A stretch of 64,000 nt of DNA from Leifsonia sp. EB41. GTDB taxonomy: Bacteria > Actinomycetota > Actinomycetes > Actinomycetales > Microbacteriaceae. Where the stretch lies: positions 1,550,001 through 1,614,000 of the forward strand of contig NZ_JBGCCJ010000001.1 in the NCBI RefSeq assembly GCF_041262565.1. The letters run 5' to 3'. The position numbers and the translations under genes are program-made. Under the pieces are notes generated by a model. That model had not been told where the DNA came from. It ran no database searches and saw only the letters and a list, made by a program, of their open reading frames with translations. Below are positions 15,189 to 22,939 of the stretch, one piece after another (positions within the stretch are counted from its first letter, which is position 1; the number at the start of each line of letters is the position of its first letter).

Positions 15189-16618
15189 CGCCCGGCCTCC
15201 TGCGCCACCTCGGCCGAGACGGGACGCGGGATCAGGAACGACACGGCAAGCGCCGCGGCCGTGATGACAGCTCCGAGGATCATCCCCGCAGAGTATCCGG
15301 TCGTCGAGTGTCCCGTCGCGCCCGTCGCGATCTGGATCGCGGGCAGCAGCGCGAAGCTCAGTCCGGCGCCGAGGTTGAACGCGCCCGCGTTCAGCCCGGG
15401 CAGGAAGCCAGGATTGGCGGCAGGCGAGAGCACGATGCCCAGACCGTTCAGCATGATGTTCGCGATGCCGGCATAGGTGATGCCCAGCAGCACGGTGGCG
15501 GCGATCAGCACCGGGAGCGAGTGCACGCCCACGAACGCCATGATGAGCGTCCCGATCACGCTGCCGGCGAGGCCGATCCGGAGGATGCGGCGGTAGCCGA
15601 GCGTCGGGGCGAGGCGTCCGGCGAGCGGGCCGACCACCCAGCCGACCAGCGCGTACGGCGTGAGGAAGGCGAGCGACGCGAGGTCCGGCGCCATCCCGAA
15701 CCCGGCGTCCGGGTTCTGCGCGATGGAGGTCACCAGGCCGTTGACGACCGCGAAGACGCCGGTCATCGTCAGCAGTGTCGTGAGCAGCAGCGCCCAGGTG
15801 GACCGCGGCTTGAGCAGCGGGGTCGGGATCAGCGGCTCGCGCCGGCGGTTCTCGATCGCCCAGAACGCGGCGAAGGCGAGCCCGGCGACCAGCAGCGCCC
15901 CGATCACGAGCGGCCAGTTCGCGGCGGCGAGCTTGCCCGCCTCATTGAGGCCGGTCAGCAGCGCGGCGAGCGAGAGGGCCAGCGGGAGTACGCCCCACCA
16001 GTCCATCCGCACGCCGGCGGACGGCCGGGAGTCGACGCCCCAAGCGGCGAGCATGACCACGGCGACGACCGTGACGGCGGCGATCACCCAGAAGACCGAG
16101 CGGAAGCCGAAGGCCGTCGCGAGCCAGCCGCCCGCGATGGCGTCGATGCCGGCGATACCGCCGTTGACGGCGGTGAGGAGGCCCATCGCGGCGCCGTAGC
16201 GGCGCGGGTCGGAGATCTCCGAGCGCAGCATGAGCAGGCAGATCGGGACGACGGGCCCGGCGACGCCCTGCACGATGCGGCCGACGAAAAGCATCTCGAC
16301 GTTGAGGGCGAGCGCGGCGATCACACTTCCGGCGAACATGACCACGAGCATCCCGAGCAGGACGCGCTTGCGGCCGACGATGTCGCTGAGGCGCGGGAGG
16401 AACAGCGAGAACACCGCGGCGACCGTGAAGAACAGAGTCTGCGACAGGCCGATGGTGGCGTCGTCGCTGTGCAGCTCGCGCGCCATCGTCACGAGGACGG
16501 GGCTGAGCATGCTCGCGTTGAGCTGGAACGCGACGCACGCGGCGAGCAGGGCAGCGGTGAGGGCGGCGATCCGGACCGGGCGGCCGGTCGGCGTGGAGGT
16601 GGCGACGGGGGCGGTCAC
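15185..16618 (-). CDS. MFS transporter, probable nucleoside importer
   Basis: A 477-residue major facilitator with about 14 hydrophobic segments. It has the MFS motif A in the first cytoplasmic loop (RLSDIVGRKRVLLG near residue 75) and a drug-exporter-like layout (DHA2 type). The start is GTG 16618, which overlaps the hydrolase stop by 4 nt (GTGA). Sequence alone would suggest drug efflux, but the position between a nucleoside hydrolase and ribokinase, all coupled, points to nucleoside or ribose transport. That assignment is context-based inference. Confidence 0.88.
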   Translation of the reverse strand: MTAPVATSTPTGRPVRIAALTAALLAACVAFQLNASMLSPVLVTMARELHSDDATIGLSQTLFFTVAAVFSLFLPRLSDIVGRKRVLLGMLVVMFAGSVIAALALNVEMLFVGRIVQGVAGPVVPICLLMLRSEISDPRRYGAAMGLLTAVNGGIAGIDAIAGGWLATAFGFRSVFWVIAAVTVVAVVMLAAWGVDSRPSAGVRMDWWGVLPLALSLAALLTGLNEAGKLAAANWPLVIGALLVAGLAFAAFWAIENRRREPLIPTPLLKPRSTWALLLTTLLTMTGVFAVVNGLVTSIAQNPDAGFGMAPDLASLAFLTPYALVGWVVGPLAGRLAPTLGYRRILRIGLAGSVIGTLIMAFVGVHSLPVLIAATVLLGITYAGIANIMLNGLGIVLSPAANPGFLPGLNAGAFNLGAGLSFALLPAIQIATGATGHSTTGYSAGMILGAVITAAALAVSFLIPRPVSAEVAQEAGR

Positions 16619-17610
16619 GCGACGGCTCCCTTCGCGGTCGCGGCAGTCGCGGGGACGGCAGCGGTCGCGGCCTCCGGGTCTCCGATGCGCTCCAGCGCGT
16701 CCACGACCAGGCCCCAGAACCGCTCGCGGTCGAGCTCGAGTGCGGCCCAGGTCACACAGTCGTCCGGCACCGGCCCGCGCCGGTCGGCCACGGTCATCCC
16801 GGTGGTCAGGCGCCCCTGGGTCTCGATCGCGATGGGCATCCGCTCGGCGCGCACGATCGTGGGGTCGATCACGTACGCGACCGCGCACGGGTCGTGGACG
16901 GGCGGGCTGTCGAAGCCCTGCGCCTCCGAGTAGGTGTGCCCGAAGAAGTCGAGCAGCTCGCCGACGAAGCGCGCAGGGGCGGTGCCGACGGCGGCGATGC
17001 TCTCGCGCACCTCCGGGGTAGCGAGCGCCTGGTGCGTCAGGTCGAGGCCGACCATGACGACCTTCCAGCCGGCGCTGAAGACGATGTCCGCGGCCTCCGG
17101 GTCGATGACGATGTTGAACTCGGCGACCGGGCTCCAGTTGCCGACGTGGACGCCGCCGCCCATCAGGACGACCTGCTTGACGCGCTCCACGATCCGCGGC
17201 TCGCGGCGGACGGCGAGCGCGATGTTGGTCAGCGCGCCGGTCGGCACGAGCGTGACGGTGCCCGGCTCGTGCGCCATCACGGTCTCCACGATGAGGTCGA
17301 CCGCGTGCCGCGCGTCGAGCTCGATCAGCGGCTCGGGCAGCACGGGGCCGTCCAGGCCGGACTCGCCGTGGATGGACGGCGCGACCTCGACGGGCCGCAC
17401 CAGCGGACGGTCGGCGCCTGCCGCGAACGGGACGCCGGCGATCCCGGCGACGCGCGCGACGGACAGCGCATTGCGGGTGACCTTGTCGAGGGTCTGGTTG
17501 CCCGCGACGGTCGTCACGGCGAGCAGCTCGATCTCCGGGTTTCCGTGGGCGAGCATGAGCGCGATCGCGTCGTCGTGACCGGGATCGCAGTCGAGGATGA
17601 TCTTCTCCAT
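16615..17610 (-). CDS. Nucleoside hydrolase (operon member)
   Basis: A 331-residue nucleoside hydrolase with the calcium-binding DCDPGHDDA at residues 7-15, then TTVAGNQTLDKVTRNAL, GALTNIALAV, MGGGVHVGNWSPVAEFNIVIDPEAA and the late HDPCAVAYVI active-site block. It cleaves purine or pyrimidine ribonucleosides to base and ribose. The C-terminal 20 residues are Ala/Thr-rich. It is the first gene of the operon; a LacI-type promoter-operator region is directly upstream and the LacI gene is divergent. Confidence 0.93.
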   Translation of the reverse strand: MEKIILDCDPGHDDAIALMLAHGNPEIELLAVTTVAGNQTLDKVTRNALSVARVAGIAGVPFAAGADRPLVRPVEVAPSIHGESGLDGPVLPEPLIELDARHAVDLIVETVMAHEPGTVTLVPTGALTNIALAVRREPRIVERVKQVVLMGGGVHVGNWSPVAEFNIVIDPEAADIVFSAGWKVVMVGLDLTHQALATPEVRESIAAVGTAPARFVGELLDFFGHTYSEAQGFDSPPVHDPCAVAYVIDPTIVRAERMPIAIETQGRLTTGMTVADRRGPVPDDCVTWAALELDRERFWGLVVDALERIGDPEAATAAVPATAATAKGAVA

Positions 17611-17642
17611 CGGGTGGAGCCTCCGCTTCTTCGAGGAACGTA

Positions 17643-17673
17643 AAACGTTTGACACGATAAACCTAAAGCGCTT
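17643..17673. promoter_or_regulatory. Two LacI-type operators
   Basis: AAACGTTT (17643-17650) and AAGCGCTT (17666-17673) are perfect 8-bp palindromes in the shared context TAAA-R-CG-Y-TTGAC, spaced 23 bp start to start. One lies in the spacer of the nucleoside-operon promoter and one just downstream of its -10, ideal for repression by the divergent LacI protein. Confidence 0.6.
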
Positions 17674-17682
17674 GACGCGCAA
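17654..17682 (-). promoter_or_regulatory. Promoter of the nucleoside operon
   Basis: On the minus strand -35 TTGCGC (17677-17682), 17-nt spacer, -10 TATCGT (17654-17659), about 43 nt upstream of the hydrolase ATG. Confidence 0.6.
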
Positions 17683-17698
17683 CCGGAGCGCTCGCCGA

Positions 17699-17704
17699 TA
17701 TCAT
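17699..17704 (+). promoter_or_regulatory. -10 box of a probably leaderless LacI transcript
   Basis: TATCAT ends 6 nt before GTG 17711. The context TATCATTAGCGGGTG nearly repeats that of the other LacI gene at 38656 (TATCATTGACGGATG). Confidence 0.5.
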
Positions 17705-17710
17705 TAGCGG

Positions 17711-18733
17711 GTGTCGACGCCGCCCCCTCCCCCTCAGCGGAAACGGGTGACCGCCGCGATGGTCGCGGAGCGGGCGGGCACCAGCATCGCCGCCGTCTCC
17801 CTCGTGGTCAACGGCAAGCACCGCGGCCGGATCTCCGACGAGAACGCGGAGCGCGTGCGCGCCGCCGTCCGGGAGCTCGGCTACGTGGTCGACAGCACCG
17901 CGAGCGCGCTGGCCCGCGGCACGAGCGACGTCGTCGTGATGCTCGCCCCCGACCTCCCGAACCCGTTCTTCGGCCGTGTGATCAACGCAGTGCAGGAGAC
18001 CCTCGGCGCGCGTTTCCAGCTCCTGCTCTTCGCGTCGCCGACCGGCGAGCAGCCGACCGTCGCCGACGTGCGCCGTCTCGCCGCGCTGCGGCCGGCAGGC
18101 CTGCTCGTGTCGGCTCCGACGGTGGCGTTCCTGGACGACGCGCCCGCGGGCGTCCCGCTGGTTCTGCTGGACGCACCCGGCCTCCAGGACCGCGCTCCGA
18201 CGGTCAACTACGACCTCGCCTCCGGCGTCCGCGCGCTGATCGCGCACCTCGCCGAGCGCGGCCACACCACGATCGGCTACCTCGACGGCTCCACCCCGGC
18301 CGCGACCTACGAACTGCGCCGCACCCTGCTGGAGGCGGAGGCCGCGCGGCGCGGGATGGCGCTGCTCACCACGCCGCAGGTCCGCAGCCGCCCGGACATC
18401 GCCGAGGCGATGGCCGCGACCGAGGCTGCCCTCCCCGGCTGGCGGGCCGCCGGCGCCACCGCGGTGATCGCGGCCTCCGACACCCTCGCCCACGGCGTCC
18501 TCGCCGCGTGCGCGCGGGCGGGCCTGCGGGTTCCGGAGGACATCGCGGTCGCCGGCTTCGACGACCTCCCGGCCTCCTCTGTCACAGCACCGGCACTGAC
18601 CAGCGTCGCCCTGCCGGGCGACCTGCTCGGCTCGGTCGCGGCGCGCCTCCTGCTGTCGCTCATCGAGGGCGGCGACGCCCCCGAGATCCACGAGCTTCCG
18701 GCCGAGCTCGTCGCGCGCGCGTCGACCGGCTGA
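17711..18733 (+). CDS. LacI-family regulator of the nucleoside operon
   Basis: A 340-residue LacI/GalR protein. After a Pro-rich start (STPPPPPQRKR) the helix-turn-helix reads TAAMVAERAGTSIAAVSLVVNG (residues 14-35). The sensor domain shows VMLAPDLPNPFFGRVINAV, AASDTLAHGVLAACARAG and VAGFDDLPASS. It is divergent from the hydrolase-MFS-ribokinase operon, with two palindromic sites in between, so it probably represses that operon and possibly itself. The inducer is likely a nucleoside or ribose. The gene appears leaderless. Confidence 0.92.
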   Translation: MSTPPPPPQRKRVTAAMVAERAGTSIAAVSLVVNGKHRGRISDENAERVRAAVRELGYVVDSTASALARGTSDVVVMLAPDLPNPFFGRVINAVQETLGARFQLLLFASPTGEQPTVADVRRLAALRPAGLLVSAPTVAFLDDAPAGVPLVLLDAPGLQDRAPTVNYDLASGVRALIAHLAERGHTTIGYLDGSTPAATYELRRTLLEAEAARRGMALLTTPQVRSRPDIAEAMAATEAALPGWRAAGATAVIAASDTLAHGVLAACARAGLRVPEDIAVAGFDDLPASSVTAPALTSVALPGDLLGSVAARLLLSLIEGGDAPEIHELPAELVARASTG

Positions 18734-18768
18734 CGGCCCGCCGGCCAGCGCTTCGGCGACTGATGGCG

Positions 18769-18801
18769 GCTCAGAACCGCGCCGGGCAGCTCAGAACCGC
18801 G
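18769..18801. repeat. Direct repeat at the end of the DUF1206 gene
   Basis: GCTCAGAACCGCG occurs twice, 20 bp apart (18769-18781 and 18789-18801). The second copy encodes the last residues and stop of the DUF1206 gene on the minus strand; the first would encode a second in-frame-like tail. It looks like a small local duplication. Confidence 0.5.
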
Positions 18802-19612
18802 CGAGCCAGGCCCGCGCCATGTTGTACACCCCGGACGCGATGAGCCCGAGGCCCAGCACGACGATGGCGGCGCCGCCGAACGGGAGCTCCTGCAACTCGG
18901 TCAGGCCGCCCGCGAGGCCGGTCGCGGTCGCAGGCTGAGCGCTGATCGCCGCGAGGATGAAAGCGACACCCGCAAGGGCGACCACGACACCCTTCGCGAT
19001 GTAGCCCACCATCCCGAGGACCACGATCCCGCGCCCGGCGGCGCCGCTCGGCACCTCGATGTCCTCCCGGAACCGGCGCCGGATGCCCTTGACCACGAAG
19101 TAGCAGCCGACCGCGCAGGTCACCAGGCCGAGCACGCCCAGCGCGAGTTGGCCTCCCGGGGACGCGAGGATCCCCGCGCTGACCTTCCGGGTGGTGGTGC
19201 TGGCGTGCGACGGATGACCTGCGGCGAAGGCGAGCGCCGTGAAGCCCAGAACGGCGTAGGCGACGGCCTTGCTCACGTCCTCCCCGCGCGCGATCCAGCG
19301 GTCGGCGGCCGACCCGGCCCTGACCAGCACGGCCTCGGTCAGCAGCCAGAGCCCGAGGGCGAACAGCCCGATGGCCGCGATCCACAGGACGATGAAGCCG
19401 CCGGGGATCCTCGCCACCTCGTCCAGGGCCCCGGTCTGGTCGGGCTCCCCCACGTGTGCGGCGCCGAGCTGGATGGCCAGCCCGCCGAGCAGGAGCTGGA
19501 CGAGCCCGCTCGCGGCGAACCCGCCGCGTGCCGGGATCTCGAGCAGCTTGCTGCCACTCGCCGTGCGGGCGGCCTTCCGCAGCTGGGCTTTGCCCTCGGC
19601 CACCGTGCTCAT
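18791..19612 (-). CDS. DUF1206 membrane protein
   Basis: A 273-residue protein with six hydrophobic segments arranged as three repeats of two helices, each starting with a G-x-x-A/S-K/R-G-type segment (ARGGFAASGLVQLLLGG, VSKAVAYAVLGFTALAFA, GMVGYIAKGVVVALAG). This is the DUF1206 pattern found mainly in Actinobacteria and Cyanobacteria; function unknown. It is the last gene of a three-gene cassette, 9 nt after the 75-residue protein. Confidence 0.85.
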   Translation of the reverse strand: MSTVAEGKAQLRKAARTASGSKLLEIPARGGFAASGLVQLLLGGLAIQLGAAHVGEPDQTGALDEVARIPGGFIVLWIAAIGLFALGLWLLTEAVLVRAGSAADRWIARGEDVSKAVAYAVLGFTALAFAAGHPSHASTTTRKVSAGILASPGGQLALGVLGLVTCAVGCYFVVKGIRRRFREDIEVPSGAAGRGIVVLGMVGYIAKGVVVALAGVAFILAAISAQPATATGLAGGLTELQELPFGGAAIVVLGLGLIASGVYNMARAWLARF

Positions 19613-19621
19613 GGCGTGGAC

Positions 19622-19849
19622 CTAGGCCTCGTGGACGCTGCGCAGCACCGTCCAGCCGTCGCCGGGAGCGAGGGTGAGCTCGCCGTCGTCCTCCGGGGAG
19701 TGCGCGAAGAACACCGCGGAACCCGCCTGCTCACCCGGACCGCCGTACGTGGAGAGCAGGTCGTCGCCGGAGGGCGAACGGAGGACGTAGGCGCGTTTCG
19801 GGAGGAGCTCGCTCCAGTCGGTCACGACCTCCTCTGCGTCGTCGGTCAT
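19622..19849 (-). CDS. Hypothetical 75-residue acidic protein
   Basis: A small, acidic, soluble protein with no membrane segment or signal. It begins MTDDAEEVVTDWSELLPKRAY and has the look of a single small beta domain (AYVLRSP, SAVFFAHS, GWTVLRSV). Its ATG overlaps the stop of the 92-residue protein by 4 nt (ATGA). The reading frame upstream is the shadow of that gene. No family recognised. Confidence 0.7.
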   Translation of the reverse strand: MTDDAEEVVTDWSELLPKRAYVLRSPSGDDLLSTYGGPGEQAGSAVFFAHSPEDDGELTLAPGDGWTVLRSVHEA

Positions 19850-20124
19850 GCGCGCCGCAGCCGGCCGAAGAGCCCGGACTTCTGCGGCCGGAACCAGTTC
19901 GCGTAGACCGCGAGCTTGGCCTCGGCGAGAACGCTGAACGCGCCGAGCGTCCGGCCGTCGGCGGCCGACGCGGTGAAGCCGGTGTCCGTCTGCTCGATCA
20001 TGCCGAGGTAGGCGGACGGAGTCTCGGCGACCCAGAGCCCCGGCACCGGCTGGCGCCACGCGAGGTGCTCGCTCTGGCCGGAGCGGTGCTGAAGCGGTCG
20101 TGCCGCCTTAACCGCGATCGTCAT
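19846..20124 (-). CDS. Hypothetical 92-residue protein
   Basis: A basic 92-residue protein, first gene of the cassette with the 75-residue protein and DUF1206. It starts MTIAVKAARPLQHRSGQSEH and has a central segment GLWVAETPSAYLGMIEQTDTGFTA followed by LGAFSVLAEAKLAVYANWF and a basic tail KSGLFGRLRRA. A GAAGGG site precedes the ATG. No known domain is recognisable. Tight coupling with the next gene suggests the two products act together. Confidence 0.7.
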   Translation of the reverse strand: MTIAVKAARPLQHRSGQSEHLAWRQPVPGLWVAETPSAYLGMIEQTDTGFTASAADGRTLGAFSVLAEAKLAVYANWFRPQKSGLFGRLRRA

Positions 20125-20522
20125 GGCATTCCCTTCGGCAGGAGTCTGCAGTGAGTGGTGAAGTATCTAGAGCTTCGAGCTATTCAACCGCCTCAGCAAG
20201 TTTTGCCCGGGGGCTTGATTCGCACCGTTCGCCCTGCTATCGGCGTGGCAATCGAACATCTAGAAGCTCACGTAGCTAGGCAAGCTAGCGATCCATCGCC
20301 GTGTCCGAAACCGGCCATTCCCCTGTCCCGGATCGGCTTTCGAGCGCCTCCGCACGGAAATTAGGTTCTTTCCATCCCGCAGCCGCCCGCCCCGCTGAGC
20401 ACCCGATCCGGCACCCGATCCGGGCCCCGATCCGAGCCCCTCCGCGCCGGAGGGCGGCCCTCGCCCGCATCGTCGGGGCGGCCTCCCGTCGTCGTGCGCG
20501 GCCGCCCCAGGAAGGAACCGCC
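20125..20522. other. 398-bp intergenic region of lower GC
   Basis: The first half (to about 20300) has noticeably more A/T than its surroundings and several CTAG-containing inverted segments (for example GCTAGG-CAA-GCTAGC). The second half holds a 12-bp tandem repeat and leads to the sigma factor start. I see no supported gene. Confidence 0.5.
20399..20434. repeat. Tandem repeat, 12-bp unit
   Basis: Three consecutive units: GCACCCGATCCG twice exactly and GGCCCCGATCCG once. They lie about 90 bp upstream of the sigma factor ATG. Confidence 0.6.
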
Positions 20523-21074
20523 ATGCGCCCGTACGCAGACACCACCGTCGACGACCACCTCGTCGCCCGCAGCCGTGAAGGCGACACCGCGGCGTTCGCG
20601 GAGCTCTGGCGGCGCCACTCCGTCGCCGGGCGCCGGTTCGCGGCCTCCGTGACCTCCGCCTTCGACGCCGACGACCTCGTGGCGGAGGCGTTCGCCAGGA
20701 TCTTCCGGGCGCTCCGGAACGGCAACGGCCCGGTCCGCGGCTTCCGCGCCTACCTGTACACCACGATCCGCAACGCCGCCGCCGGATGGGGTTCCGCCCG
20801 GCACGAGGTCGCCGTCGAAGACCCGGGCGAGTACCGCGAGGAGCCGTGGACCGACGACCACCAGGACATGGTCTGGGAGCGCTCGCGCGTCGCCGCTGCA
20901 CTCGGCGCGCTGCCGGAGCGGTGGCGCAGCGCACTCTGGTACAGCGAGGTGGAGCAGCTCACTCCGAGGGAGGTCGCCCGCGTGCTGGGCATCTCCCCGA
21001 ACGCGGCCGCAGCCCTGACCTACCGGGCGCGCGAGGGCCTGCGCCGCGCGTGGGTCGCCCAGCTCGCCGCCTGA
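20523..21074 (+). CDS. ECF-type RNA polymerase sigma factor
   Basis: A 183-residue sigma-70 family protein of the ECF class. Region 2 covers about residues 10-90 (REGDTAAFAELWRRH, DADDLVAEAFARIFRAL, FRAYLYTTIRNAA) and region 4 about 115-175 (LPERWRSALWYSEVEQLTPREVARVLGISPNAAAALTYRAREGLR). ATG 20523 follows an AGGAAGGA site; an upstream in-frame extension is Arg/Pro-rich and unlikely. No anti-sigma gene is adjacent. The next gene encodes a secreted DUF3131-like protein on the same strand. Confidence 0.88.
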   Translation: MRPYADTTVDDHLVARSREGDTAAFAELWRRHSVAGRRFAASVTSAFDADDLVAEAFARIFRALRNGNGPVRGFRAYLYTTIRNAAAGWGSARHEVAVEDPGEYREEPWTDDHQDMVWERSRVAAALGALPERWRSALWYSEVEQLTPREVARVLGISPNAAAALTYRAREGLRRAWVAQLAA

Positions 21075-21126
21075 GCGGCCAGGGCGGGCCTACCGGATCT
21101 CCTCTCCCCAAGGTCTTGCGCGATCG

Positions 21127-21144
21127 AATGTATGCGCATACGTT
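21127..21144. promoter_or_regulatory. 18-bp palindromic operator upstream of the DUF3131-like gene
   Basis: AATGTATGCGCATACGTT is palindromic except for one pair, with a perfect 12-bp core GTATGCGCATAC. It lies 80 bp upstream of the secreted protein ATG. It resembles GTAAGCGCATAC in the promoter of the family-5 ABC operon (3877-3888). Confidence 0.6.
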
Positions 21145-21223
21145 GCGCGGGGTGATCGCTCTGCGCGGGAGTGCGTTCCCGTGCGAGCAGTTGTCGACGA
21201 TGACACGAAACGGAGACCGTCCC

Positions 21224-22855
21224 ATGACCAGATCCCATCCGCCGCGGCGTTCACGCCGCACCACCGCGATCGTGCGGGCCGGCGCAGCAGCCGTCCTCGC
21301 CGTCGCGTCGCTCGCGACCGCGCAGACCGCGTTCGCGACGACGGCGCCAGGCACACCGAGCCCCGGCACAGCGAGCACAGCCGCGCAGGGCATGCAGGGC
21401 ATGAGCGCCCAGGCGCCGCTCACCGCCGCCCAGAAGGCGAGCCTCCTGCAGGTCGCCAAGGACACCTGGGCCTTCTTCGAGAAGGACACCGACCCCACCA
21501 CGCACCTGCCGCTCGACAACCTCGGGCCGGGCGCCACCAGGGGCCAGTACACCTCCGCCGCGAACATCGGCACCTACCTGGAGGCCGTGGTCTCGGCCGG
21601 TGACCTCGGCATCATCAAGCGGCCGCAGGAGCGCGCGCTGATCTCCTCCACGCTCGACACCGTGGCCACCCTGAAGCGCTCGCACGGCTTCCTGTTCCAG
21701 TGGTACGACACCACGAACGGCCACACCATCCTGAACCCCGGCGCCGCCGATTGCTCCACCGAGACGACCCCGCAGCACGACAACTGCTCGTTCCTCTCGG
21801 CGGTCGACAACGGCTGGTACGCGTCCGGCCTGATGGTGGCGCGCCAGGCGCTCCCCGAGCTCCGCACGCAGATCGACGCGCTCATCTCCCCGATGGACTT
21901 CTCGATCTTCTACGACAACCGGGCGCAGACCGCGTGCAACACCAACCCGGCCATCGCCGGCAACCAGCCCACCGGCCAGATGTACGGCGGCTACTACGCC
22001 GGCCAGGGCCCTGCGGGCTACCACAACGGCGCGATCTACAGTGACCCGCGCATCGCGATGTACATCGGGATGGGCCTCCACCAGATGCCCGGCGACGTGT
22101 GGTGGCGCACCTGGCGCACCCTCCCGCCGAAGCAGTGCACCACGGACCCCGACTTCTCGTGGCAGGGCCAGTGGCCGGTCGCGGGTGACTGGCAGAAGTA
22201 CACCGACCCGCAGAGCGGCAAGGTCTTCAATGTCTGGGAGGGTCATTACACCTACCCCGGAACGTCGATGACCTTCCTCCCGACCTGGGGCGGCGGCATG
22301 TTCGAGGCGATGCTCGCGAACGAGATCGTCCCGGAGACCACCTGGGGCCAGAACGGCTTCGGCCTCGCGGACGTCCGCACGGCGCAGGTGCAGGAGAAGT
22401 ACGCCACCCAGACCCTCGGCTACCCGGTCTGGGGCATGTCGCCGTCGAGCACCGCCGACGACACCGGCGGCTACGGCATCTATGGCGCGACCGGCCAGAA
22501 GTTCCCGGCCGGCCAGGCGCTCGCCCAGTGCCCGGGCTGCTCGACGGAGGATGTGGTCACCCCGCACGCCTCCTTCACGGCGCTCGGCGTGATCCCGCAG
22601 GACGCATACGCGAACATCCAGAAGCTGCGCACGCTCTACCCGGGCATCTACACGGCTGACGGCGGCTTCTACGACGCAGTCAACCCGGTCTCCGGCTCGA
22701 TCGGCCACCGCCGCCTCGTGCTCGACCAGTCGATGATCATGATGTCGCTCGACAACGCCCTCCAGAACGGCGCCATCCGCCAGCACTTCGCGGACGACCC
22801 GGCGTCGTGGGCGGCGAAGACGTATCTGGGGATGGAGACGATGACGCTGAAGTAG
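21224..22855 (+). CDS. Secreted DUF3131-like alpha/alpha-barrel protein
   Basis: A 543-residue secreted protein. The signal peptide has a long Arg-rich n-region (residues 1-18), a hydrophobic core and a cleavage site after AFA near residue 38; a Thr/Ser/Pro linker follows. From residue 75 on, helical segments such as DTWAFFEKDTDPTTHLPLDN, GTYLEAVVSAGDLGI, DNGWYASGLMVARQALPEL and PHASFTALGVIPQDAY fit the DUF3131/glucoamylase-like (alpha/alpha)6-barrel superfamily, related to GH144-type beta-1,2-glucanases. Asp/Glu-rich loops would host catalysis. The substrate is unknown. ATG 21224 has GGAG 8 nt upstream; ATG 21200 is an alternative. Confidence 0.75.
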   Translation: MTRSHPPRRSRRTTAIVRAGAAAVLAVASLATAQTAFATTAPGTPSPGTASTAAQGMQGMSAQAPLTAAQKASLLQVAKDTWAFFEKDTDPTTHLPLDNLGPGATRGQYTSAANIGTYLEAVVSAGDLGIIKRPQERALISSTLDTVATLKRSHGFLFQWYDTTNGHTILNPGAADCSTETTPQHDNCSFLSAVDNGWYASGLMVARQALPELRTQIDALISPMDFSIFYDNRAQTACNTNPAIAGNQPTGQMYGGYYAGQGPAGYHNGAIYSDPRIAMYIGMGLHQMPGDVWWRTWRTLPPKQCTTDPDFSWQGQWPVAGDWQKYTDPQSGKVFNVWEGHYTYPGTSMTFLPTWGGGMFEAMLANEIVPETTWGQNGFGLADVRTAQVQEKYATQTLGYPVWGMSPSSTADDTGGYGIYGATGQKFPAGQALAQCPGCSTEDVVTPHASFTALGVIPQDAYANIQKLRTLYPGIYTADGGFYDAVNPVSGSIGHRRLVLDQSMIMMSLDNALQNGAIRQHFADDPASWAAKTYLGMETMTLK

Positions 22856-22870
22856 CCGACTCCCGACGCG

Positions 22871-22915
22871 CCGGACGCCCGGACACCGCCTGTGTGGCGG
22901 CGCCCGGGCGTCCGG
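22871..22915. terminator. Bidirectional terminator hairpin
   Basis: Perfect 12-bp arms CCGGACGCCCGG and CCGGGCGTCCGG enclose an inner CCGCC/GGCGG hairpin. It separates the convergent DUF3131-like and COG4705 genes. Confidence 0.7.
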
Positions 22916-22939
22916 TGCGTTCGGGACCGGGTGTCGTGC

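Noticed and set aside
20155-20364. 69-codon frame in the lower-GC gap
   Set aside because: No ribosome site, no coding-like third-position bias and no recognisable features.
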